A stretch of DNA of 64,000 nucleotides from Ophiura sarsii (Eukaryota; Echinodermata; Ophiuroidea; Amphilepidida; Ophiuridae). Below, one piece after another: positions 36,901 to 48,900 of the stretch; within the stretch, counting starts at the first letter, position 1; every line of letters begins with the position of its first letter. The notes beneath the pieces are model-generated. The model was given only the letters and a program-made list of their open reading frames with translations. It did not search any database and was not told the DNA's origin. The position numbers and the translations under genes were made by a program. The stretch covers positions 31,603,359 to 31,667,358 of the forward strand of contig CM069456.1 of NCBI GenBank assembly GCA_035610835.1, written 5' to 3'.

Positions 36901-39900
36901 GTAAACTACAATTAGACCCGTTATTAAAAGATGTTAGCCATGTAATTGTTGATGAGGTAAGTGACAAATAGGGTAGGTTGTAGCACCCCTGTCATATTGT
37001 GTTACGGGGGTGCTACCACGCAAACTACAATTAGATCCATTATTAAAAGATGTTAGCCATGTAATTGTTGATGAGGTAAGTAACAAATAGGGTAGGTTGT
37101 AGCACCCCTGTCATATTGTGTTACGGGGTGCTACTACGTAAAGTACAATTAGACCCGTTATTAAAAGATGTTAGCCATGTAATTGTTGATGAGGTAAGTA
37201 ACAAATAGGGTAGGTTGTAGCACCCCTGTCATATTGTGTTACGGGGGTGCTACTTCATAAAATACAATTAGATCCATTATTAAAAGATGTTAGCCATGTA
37301 ATTGTTGATGAGGTAAGTGACAAATAGGGTAGGTTGTAGCACCCCTGTCATATTGTGTTACGGGGGTGCTACTTCATAAAATACAATTAGATCCATTATT
37401 AAAAGATGTTAGCCATGTAATTGTTGATGAGGTAAGTGACAAATAGGGTAGGTTGTAGCACCTGTCATATTGTGTTACGGGGGTGCTACCACGCAAACTA
37501 CAATTAGATCAATTATTAAAAGATGTTAGCCATGTAATTGTTGATGAGGTAAGTGACAAATAGGGTAGGTTGTAGCACCCCTGTCATATTGTGTTACGGG
37601 GGTGCTACTTCATAAACTACAATTAGACCCGTTATTAAAAGATGTTAGCCATGTAATTGTTGATGAGGTAAGTAATAAATAGGGTAGGTTGTAGCACCTC
37701 TGTCATATTGTGTTACAGGGGTGCTACTAGGTAAACTACAACTAGACCCGTTATTAAAAGATGTTAGCCATGTGATTGTTGATGAAGTATAATTGACATT
37801 GAGGGTTTAGACCACTACATTTTGAAATTAGAGTGAATTTTTCGTAAAGATGATCACTCTTTCTCACCAAAAAGTGCACAAAAAAAGGGAAAGTAAGCCT
37901 GCTTGATTTCCAAAAGACGGCCATGGAGAGACTACATCTCTGATGAGTTTGGAAATGTCGCCGTAATCACCAATGTTTCGTGTAAAAAAAACACAAATTT
38001 GTAAGATCTCTCAAAATGTACCTTGATGATATTCACATTATGTAGTCAGTGTGCATGTAGGTGATGTCCCATTAAAAAAATCCTAGGCATTTACGCAATT
38101 GTTCCTACTGTCAAGTCTTTTAAATTGAGGATTTTGTCATGCATTCTTTCTGATTCTAGTTTAGCAACACGTCTTAAGGGTAGGGGATACCCTATTTAGT
38201 GTAGTGCACTCTTTATAAGTCATTGTTGAATAAGTTCATCAGCATTGTTATTGTTAGTGCTATTTTTCTTGAAGTTATGAAATTACAGATGCATTACACA
38301 AATTTGGTAAAAATAAGTTAATATAACCCTCACTTTGAAGAAAAAAAACACCTTTTTTCACCAGAAAACAAATGTTAACTCTCAACTGTTTAACTTAAAA
38401 CAATCTAACATTACCGTTGCCGAGTTAGCCACCTTGTAGGACCCATTAATGTCTTATGATTTGCTGTTAAATATTTTCTCTATCCAGGTCCATGAGAGAA
38501 GCGTAGACTCCGATTTCCTTCTCATCATCCTCAAGCAGATTTTACGACAACGCAAAGATTTCAAGGTGATCCTGATGAGCGCCACCATAGAGAGCGACAA
38601 ATTTTCGGCGTATTTCCAGCACTGTCCAGTCGTCAATATACCTGGGAAAACATTTCCGGTTCAGGTGAGATTATTGTTCAATAAAGGTTCAAGAGTGGCT
38701 CGTTAAGTTCATAGAATGGGTGATCAATCCTTTTCCCAGCTATTTGACTTTTATATGATTAGAAAGCTTGTCCATTTACAAAATGGCACCACCAATATCC
38801 CTGTCTAGCATTTCTTCATAGAATCAAGATTTGGGGTAGAATAAGCCTACATCTCATTTCTTAATATGGCAATTTTTGTAACCTCTTTTAAAGTAAAATG
38901 GAACCAATGTTGACAAAAGACCAATGTTTAGACTTAGGATCAGAAGAATATTTGAATAATAATAAAAATTCAAAAATAATTGTTTATCTAGAATGAAAAC
39001 ATTTACCTTAACACAATCCACGCAGCTATTAATTAGTTTTACCATGTACAAAACAGATTTTTCAGAAACCTATCCCAACTTTCAAAGTCTACCTAAAGGA
39101 TTACTGATCCAATACTAGGCATGTTTGTACTTATGTTAATGCACCTTTCATGGTGATTCCAAATACGGTGAAGAAATTCAATAATTTTGACATTTTTGAA
39201 ACATTTTGTGACATTTTGGAATGTCGTCTGCAGACGCCTGCCGCATGGAACGTGTTAAGAGATCATAGTCATATTCACAGTAGTCATGGTCGTAGTCATA
39301 GGATTCTTGTCTCCACCATGTCCCCTGTTAAGGCAGGTCCAAATTATGGAATCTATTTGACTAAAAACAAATTTGTCTTACTAAATTATTAGATTATCTC
39401 TGAAATCTGATTTTATTTGATCCCATACATATCATAGGTATATCATCTAGAAGATGTAATAGAACAGACAGGGTACACACTGGACAGTGACTCTCCGTAT
39501 GCAGTAAGATATGATAAACTGACCGGTCATGAGTCGGCTAATGTCACCTTGACCGGTAAAGGTGGACAGAGCAGACAGACTAAATTGTCGTGGGAGACAT
39601 CGGATATCAAAGATATAGACCTGGTAGGTCAAAAGTTCCACAAGATTAAAGTAGAAGCATTCCGTATAATAGATCGCAAGGCTCTCCCACTGTTGAATGC
39701 TGAATCGGAAGGCAGTATTTAAATAGACAAAATGTTCAACAAATATTATGTGATGATTATAATGATGGGCTCATCATCAGTGCTTAGGGCCCATAGGAGC
39801 ATACAGGACATTTGTAGCTATTGATAAAATATTTTGAATAGTTAAATATTTACACAAATTACACCAGACATCCATGCCCATGATACATAAGACCCTTTTT

Positions 39901-42900
39901 CTGATAACATTTAAATGTACTCGAGCTCTTGCTCCTGTGTATCTGCAAGATCTTATTCAACAATACGAGCCCACTCGCAATCTTCGTTCTGGCTCAAAAT
40001 ATCTTCTTGCGCATGTGTCTTCACCTTCTACTTCATATGGTCGCCGTTCTTTTCAAGATGCTTCTGCTGAACTTTGGAACAATTTACCATATCATGTTAA
40101 ATCCGCCAAAACTCTTGAACAGTTCAAATCATTGCTAAAAACTTACCTATTTAATGTTAATGTTTAATTTATTTTTGTTTTGTCTTTTGTTACTCATGTT
40201 ACTGTGTGTTTTTGTTTGTTTGTTTGTTTGTTTGTGATAGCGCATAGGGACTTAATTGTGTTATGCGCTCAATAAGTATGGTTTTATTATTATTATTATT
40301 ATTATTTTTCACTACTGCTATTAGTTCTTAAGAATAAACCCCTTGGTTTAGTTCTTGCTGACTCTCCAATTGTCTTTAAACCCATTTTTCATTTAGGTGT
40401 TTAATCTGATTGTCCTTATTTCCAAAATGTCACAACATTTGATGTACCAATATTGAAATGAAAAGTGATTGTATTTGTGAGTCAAGTAGTTTCTCACGAA
40501 CAAACCACAGCGTAAAACCGGATAGGAATGACTGTTCCCTATACTAAGGCCTAAAAAAAAAAAGGTTTGATTGGCCTAACATGACAAAAACAAAAAGGGT
40601 AGGTCGTCAGGATTTTTTTGCTTGTTTTTGAAATCACTTGCTTTAGGGACTTAAAATAGCCGAAAATGAAAGCAAACAGTCAGAAACTTTAATACTTTGT
40701 TCAATTTTTATAATTTTTAAAAAAAAAAAAAAAAAAAAAATTTAACTTTAATTTAATTTTTATTTTTCATCCTTCAAAATAATAAAAAATATTCAGGGTC
40801 TGCGATGTATTGAGGATCAGTCGGGTTAGGCCAATCAAACTCTTTTTTTTTTTAGGCCTAAGTTTAGTGGTTCAAGAAGACAAGATTAAGGCAGTGACAC
40901 TCTATCTCCTTGTTCCATACAATTCTTATACCTTTCTATTTGATATCTTGCAGAGTGAGTTAGATCCTGATATGTACAGTAGAAGAACAAGACAAGCCAT
41001 CACCAAACTCAACCCTGATAGGATCAATATGGATGTTATACTGGTAAGATTGTATGACTTTGAATGAATATTGCAGTATAACTTAATCTCGATGATTTTT
41101 CCTTGGTAAATCCATCTGTCTGTTCTTACCTCCATCTGTCTTTACATAGCTCTGTTGTCTATACATATATTATTTTCCATCTTATTCCTGTATCCCATGA
41201 ACTGACAGATAGATTGAGTCCAATATTCTATAATAAGTAGGCCATAGTAAAAATCTGAGACAGCCTTTTACTGTCTGGAGTCAAAAACGAACTGGTAACT
41301 CCAAAACTGTCACAATCAAACATGTGTTGAGAAAGGCAACAGTGTTTGTCGAAACTTACACAGTGAGTATATCTTTTAGATGAGTTCATAAGAACCTCAT
41401 TTTATCATCTATATTGCTACCGATCCTGATGAATTTATTCAACAATACAAGAAAGCCTATTTTAGAGTATACCTCCAACCATTGTATCTCTGTACATCTG
41501 TACCTCTATCCTTCAGTGCCTTATTACTTTCAAGATCTTACATGACGCAGCTCCTTCTTATTTAACAGAACTTGTTTAACCATATGTGACAGGGCATCGC
41601 GGGCTACGCTCTTCAAAACAAGGTCTTCTTCAGGAAACATTAGCTAAACATCAGTGGGGACAGCAAAGTTTTCAAGTCAGCACCAAAACTATGGAATAGC
41701 TTGCCTGAATATGTGAAACTGTCAAACTCTGTACATATTTTTAAGAAAAACTTGAAGACATATTTGTACTCTGAAGCATTTGCTTAATGTGACTCTCCTC
41801 ATCTTTGTTCTTATGCCTGTTTATGTTATTTTGGTTGTTATGCAGAGAAGCGCCATGGGCGTCGCTTGCGGCGGATACCGGCGCTTTATAAATTACCATT
41901 ATTATTTTATTATTATTACCTACTTTCCATCTGTATGCTGTATCTCTTGAATGGATAGATGGATTGAGTCCAATAGTCTGTGATGGCCCATAGTCAAAAC
42001 TGTATCTACCTGTGACCAATTTGTCTTTACCACTGTCTGTCTGTACATCATTCTGGGGTTTTTTTAGGCATAAAATGTTTGTATGAAAAACAGGTATAGA
42101 ATGGACTGTCAAAATGGTAACATTGCACCAATGTTTAGACAATTGTGTGCAACTTTGAATGATTCAAATCTATCAGATATAATAAAATGCTATAGTTTGA
42201 TCAATTCCAAATTGGTGAAGCATTTTACAGCAGCAAATGAATACAGAAGGATGCAGGCGCGTATGAAGGCAACTAGAGCACTGTGCATCATATGCTTGAC
42301 GCATGCTTTTGACCAATACTATGTGAGTGTTGTGTTTGTGCGTGGAGAGATAAAAACCAGAATATTTCTGGCTAATTTGGAACTGATTAAACTATAGGAG
42401 AAAACTTATTTATTTTGTATGCATTTGAATAAAGTAAGGTCGGCTAAGCTTTTGAAACGCATGCTGTGGGAGCCATCTCTAATTATGACTCTCTCCTATC
42501 ATTTGTTTTCTGTAGGAGTTGCTGATGTTTCTAGACAAGGATCCCACCTATGGTCATATATCAGGGGCAGTACTTGTTTTCATGCCAGGTCTGGCCAATA
42601 TACAGGAACTTAATGAACTGCTACAAAGTGATCCCACATTCTCTAATCCAAACAAGTAAGTATGCTACAGGCTGTCCCACAAATATTAGTAGCTATCGAT
42701 GCCCAAAATGTTGTACTTTTACACACTATTAGTTTAAGTAAGTAAAGACTCGTGCCAGGCTAAGCTCGCCCGCGGTGTGCCCATCTCTTTTTCCCTTAGC
42801 GTTTGGGCCAGACTCCTTAATGTAATTTTGGCTGTAAGGGTTCACCACTCCTCCCGCACAGTGAGCCTGTATTACTTCCCAACATAAATTAATGTTGGTC

Positions 42901-45900
42901 CTCATTTATACACCTGGGTGAAGAGAGGCAAGCGCGGTAAAGGGCCTTGCCCAAGGACACAACACGCTGGCCACAATGAGTTTCGAACCCACAACCTTTG
43001 TATTATGATATGTATCCGCTGGACCATGCGTGCCCACATTCTATTAGTTTAATCAGTTCCAAATTGGTGAGAAATATGCAGTTTTAACTCTCCACGCCCA
43101 AAAGTAATCCAAGGTAACTCGCGCTATTCAGGCATATGCATGCGTCACGCATACGATTCACTGTGTGTCATGTTGTGTCATGCGAGCTTCTTGCGCGCTT
43201 ACGCTCTTCTGTATTATTTCGCTGCTGTAAGTAGGTTCGCCAATTTGGAACTGACTGAGCTATAGCTGCGTAGTATTACTTCATTAATTATTCCTTCTTT
43301 CCAAATTTACAAGAAATAATCCAACTAATTGTCTGATTTCAACTATGTTGTTTAGAGGTATATTGTCAAAGGGTCAAATTCTGGCTTGTCAGATGATCAA
43401 AATGCAACTCTTGATGTGAGTGACATCTCTTGGCATCCGAAATATTGTTTGTGACCCAATAATCATCCAATTTCAACCATTTTATCCTTTGAAGTATATC
43501 ATCATAGCGCGTTGCATTAACTTCTTGAATAGCCAAATTATTTTAATGAGCTACCTTGCATTAGAAATATTGTTTACTAAACAAAATTTCAACTATTTTT
43601 TCTCGTTTCAGATATATCGTCATAGCGTTGCACTCTGTCTTGTCTTCAGACAACCAAAACGCAGCTTTTGATGTGCCTCCTCGTGGCATCAGAAAGATTG
43701 TCATTGCAACCAATATAGCGGAGACCGGGATCACGATACCGGATGTTGTGTTTGTTATCGATGCCGGCAAAGTCAAGGAAACAAGGTAAATGTTTGGGCT
43801 ATGGCTTTTCAATTTATTAACTGTGTGTAAATAAAGTTTGTTTTGTGCATTATAATCCTTTTTCTTACCCAGTGTCTGACAATTATTTATTTCACAGGTA
43901 CAATGAGATGAGTCAGCTCAGTGCCTTAGTAGAGACTTATATCAGTAAGGCAAGTGCCAAGCAAAGACAAGGCAGGGCTGAAAGGGTGCAGGAAGGCATG
44001 TGTTTTTAAACCTGACAATTATTTCTTTATTTCACAGGTACAATGAGATGAGTCAGCTCAGTGCCTTAGTAGAGACTTATATCAGTAAGGCCAGTGCTAA
44101 GCAAAGACAAGGCAGGGCTGGAAGGGTGCAGGAAGGCATGTGTTTTTAAACCTGACAATTATTTCTTTATTTCACAGGTACAATGAGATGAGTCAGCTCA
44201 GTGCCTTAGTAGAGACTTATATCAGTAAGGCCAGTGCTAAGCAAAGACAAGGCAGGGCTGGAAGGGTGCAGGAAGGCATGTGTTTTTAAACCTGACAATT
44301 ATTTCTTTATTTCACAGGTACAATGAGATGAGTCAGCTCAGTGCCTTAGTAGAGACTTATATCAGTAAGGCAAGTGCCAAGCAAAGACAAGGTAGGGCTG
44401 GAAGGGTGCAGGAAGGCATGTGTTTTTAACCTGACAATTATTTCTTTATTTCACAGGTACAATGAGATGAGTCAGCTCAGTGCCTTAGTAGAGACTTATA
44501 TCAGTAAGGCAAGTGCCAAGCAAAGACAAGGCAGGGCTGGAAGGGTGCAGGAAGGCTTGTGTTTTAGACTTTTCACAAATCAACAGTGAGTATTATTAAG
44601 TAGATTTCAGATTTATGTCGATTTATGTAAATTTTTGACAATCTGATAGTTCTGTAGTAGTGAAATTATATGAACTGGTTCATGTTTGCAACATTCATTA
44701 GTACTTTCCGGTCGGCGCCAGTTTACAGAAACAAAGATCTTGAATGCTTTCTTATCAATGATAAAATGTTGTTTCTAACGAATGGAGAAAATGTGGGAAA
44801 CTCAATATGAATATAGAGGTACTGTAAAAGTGGTAGTTTTTGCGCAATTAATTTTTCGCGCTTTGCAGATTTTCAACTGGTACGCATATTTTTTAGTTTC
44901 ACGATTATGTAGCTTTGTCTCACAGACCTATTCACAAAAGCAATATATTTGTGTGTTATAATTTTTGATACAGAAGGACGCAGGCATGCGTGAAGGCAAC
45001 ACGCATCACATGTGTGTGGCCAAAATCGCATGCGTGTGACCATAATCACATGTGTACGCTTGGATTACTTTTGCGCACAGAGAGATAAAACCAAATATTT
45101 ATCGCCAATTTGAAACTGATTAAACTATAGTCATACTTCACTCTGTGTCAACTCACATTAGATAACATCAGTGTGTAATCTAGTCATAGTTGCAGCATTT
45201 CTACACTATGGCTGACATTCTTCTTTGATCCATCACGTGCAAACATTATCACACTGGAGTCCCATATGTGATGTCATGATGTGATCACTATAGTTCAGTC
45301 AGATCCAAATTTGAACCTATTTACAGCAGCGAATGAATACAGAAGAGCAAAAATCGTTTGCATGGTTTGAAAGGCGCAGTGTAAGTTGTATGCATGACGC
45401 TTGCGTATGCCATAATTGCGCGCAAACGCTTGGATTACTTTTCTGCGTGGAGAGATAAAACCACATATTTCTTGCCAATTTAGAACTGATTAAGCAATAG
45501 AATATCTTGTGATGTCACTAGACTCTATCCTTCATGTCTTCCCTATGGGACCGTTCATTATTTATGGTGGAGGAAAGTTGGGTGAACTATAGGGGGGGGG
45601 GGGGGGGGGGGGGGGGGTGTCATGTAACTTTCATATGTTGAAATAGGGGTGTTTATGTAACTTTTGATTCTTGAACAGGGGGGTTGTGTAAATTTGTTTA
45701 AACTATAAAGATGGTGGTGATTGTCCATGATTTTAGTGACTATTTTGGAGTGTAAATGCCATTTTTTTCTGCTCTTCGCGCATATTTTCTTAAAACCTAT
45801 CGACTTCAAAAACTTTTACTATAAGACGACTTCTGGTTGTGTAAAAAGCTACTGGTTAGAAGGGGGGAGGGGGGGTCATGTAATTTTCAGTTTCAGCCGT

Positions 45901-48900
45901 AGGGGGGTTAGGTAATTTTAACATACCAGTCTCAAATTTGTCCCAACCCCCCCTCCACCATAAATAATGAACGGTCCCTATTTTACACAGGGCCCTTTTT
46001 GGTCCACCACTTTTTAAAGATGGCGGCCATATACAAACGTTGCATTCATTCAGGTGACCAACTTTCTTTTGGGTTGTGGAACAAGATTTCCTAAAAAACG
46101 AAGGTATTTAAAGGTTTTTATTTCATAGCACCATATTGACTGGTTTTTTACTATGTCTATCATTCTATTAAACAGGTATGACACTTTCCGATCATTCTCA
46201 CAACCTGAGATACTACGGGTGCCTTTAGAAGAACTCTGTCTTCATATTATGGTAAGATCAAACACAATTAAAGCCATAGCGTAATTATATAGATATTTAA
46301 TAGACTGCCCTCTACAGAGGGTTTGTCATGTGATAACAGTTTGATAATATGACCATTTTTATTTCATAATCATGGAATTCGAAGTTTAAAACATATTTTT
46401 ACATCTATTTCTTATATTCATTTCATATTTTCTTGCGTACAAAAGATTCTTGAACCTTCAAATGAATTGGGCCCAAATGGATACTTCCATGCCCGTACCG
46501 CTGCATATACCTGGTTATGATGCGCAAACGAACGCATACTTTCACCAATAAATATGCACAATATATAGAAACTGAATATAAGAATATACTCTCATATTAC
46601 TTGGCTACCTGTAAATCAACCTTTCAATATCAAAAACTTCATGCCTTGCACAATTGTGTCATTTGATTTTATGCCATTTTTATGATTATTTGAGACAATT
46701 TCATCTCCTCAATTTCAGAAATGTGAGCTGGGGGATCCTGAAGAGTTTCTACGACAGGCTCTGGACCCTCCGCAACAGTCCACCATCCGTAGTGCAATGT
46801 CCGTCCTGCGTGATGTAGGAGCATGTGACCCAGATGCTGATGTCCCCCTCCTAACACCCCTAGGTCACCATCTAGCTACATTACCAGTCAATGTGAGGAT
46901 TGGAAAGATGTTGCTATTTGCCGCCATGTTTGGTTGTCTGGAACCAATTGTAAGTTGATTTTGTTTTAAATCTAGACAAAGCCGAATATGTATCTTATAA
47001 AATTGAAAGGAGGCATATGACCCAGATGATGTCCCTCTTATGACTCCACACTAGGTCACCGTCATACTACATTACCAGTCATTAACAGGATTGGAAAGAT
47101 GTCGCTGTGTGCTGCCATGTTTTGGTTGTCTTGAACCAAGTGCAAGTTGATTAAGATTTTCTTCAAGGGAATAAACCCCCTTATGTTGCAGGAGGTGGCA
47201 ATGGATGTTGATGCTAATTTCTCCATCCTGACCCGTCCAGGGCACTCTCTAGGTACATTACCAGTTAGTGTTAAGATTTATAATGTATATTTTGCACCAT
47301 GTTTCTTTGTCTGTAACCAATTGTATGTTGCTCAAAATATGGTTTAAGCAATCCGAATAGCTATCATAGCTGTCTGGTACTATAACATAAATTCAACCAA
47401 GTATTTGTAATGTTAATACTTTGTTGTTGCTCCCATTTCAGGCTGTTATGGCTGCTGCTATGACAGATAAGTCACCGTTTGTAGTACCTCTTGGTAAACG
47501 AGATCAAGCCGATGCAGCCAAACGGGCATTAGCCATAGGAGACTCGGACCATATAACTATATACAAGGCATATGCTGGGTAGGTATTATATGACATTTAA
47601 TTACCATTAATTTGTAGTGCCTCTAGGCAAGTAAGATTAAACTGATGTAGTCAAATGTGTATTTGTCTGAGGAGAATCAGACAATGTCACCATATAAATA
47701 CAGAACGAAAGTAATAACAATTTGTTCTATAGGCTCAACTGAGCCATAACTTGCCATGTTTTGATTTTTTAAACATTAGCAAAAGTTAGGCGATTATAAC
47801 ACAATGTGTATAGATTATAATAGGCAAGGATCCCTGATATTTAGGTGCTGTTCAGAGCATGCACTCAGAATTATGTGTATATAAAATAGAGCCTGACGAC
47901 CGACCCCTTGCGATAAGGTGCTATTCAGGGCATATGCTTACAGACTAATGTGTGTATGTAATAGGGCATAAGGACCTAGTTTAGGTGCTGTTCAGAGCTT
48001 GCACTCACAGACTAATGTGTGTATTGTTTAAGTAGCACCGTATATCAAACATCATGCTTGTATCTCCTGATATATAAAAGAACTATATATCTGTTAAAAC
48101 GGCATGAAATATCGTCTATTACTATTGATTTTCGTTTGGTCTATCTTTTGTTCTTTTAATTTTAAGAAACTTACGAGCAAAATTCCCCAAACAAAAACAA
48201 AACACACAACCCCACCCCACCCCCTCAAACAAACAAAAATAAAAAACCCACACAAAAAAGCAACACAAACTCCCCCACCCACCTCCCAACAACAACACAC
48301 TAAAACAACAACAAGCAAACCAAAAAACAAAGCAAAACAATGACATAAAACAAGAGAATTTTCACCACAACATTCTAGCAATGTGTGGATCTCCAACCTG
48401 ACCGGCAGGAGTCTGCAGACGACATTTCAAATTTTCACAAAATGTTTCAAAAATGTCACAATTATTGTATTTCATTACCATATTTGGAATCACCATGAGA
48501 AATGCATTGAAATAAGTACAAACATGCCTGGTATTGGTTCAGTAATCTTTGAGATAGGGCTTGAATGTTGGGAAAGGTTTCTGAAAAATCCGTTTTGTAT
48601 ATGTTAAATCTAATAGCCGCTTGGAAAGTGTTTTAACATGTGAAAGGTGACTTATCTTTAAACAAAATTATATTCTTCAAGGTGGAGAGAAGCAATTCAG
48701 AAAGGAAGAAGGGCAGAGGCATCCTACTGTTCCAGAAATTTTCTTAACAGGACATCACTACTTAGTATGGAGGTAAGTTAGAGAAGAGTGTGTACATGGG
48801 AGAGCATTTTAAGGCTGTGATAAATTAAATGAAACAATATCGGAAAATTTAAAGTAGAAGTCTGTTATATTTTCATTTCTTTGAACACCTAAAATAACTA

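Noticed and set aside
36888..37790. A regularly spaced direct-repeat array that could be mistaken for CRISPR
   Set aside because: The repeats are whole 119 bp units containing DHX29 coding sequence, without unique spacers, in an animal gene.
42083..42397. 104-codon ORF
   Set aside because: It lies over the TTCCAAATTGG MITE and ends at its TIR.
43898..44456. Alternative coding exons giving extra helicase motif VI copies
   Set aside because: Every extra copy runs into TAA and lacks a donor, so none can be spliced in series.
48094..48396. 100-codon minus-strand hydrophobic ORF resembling a membrane protein
   Set aside because: It is the reverse of an A/C-rich low-complexity tract (Val, Cys, Phe rich), with no homologous pattern.
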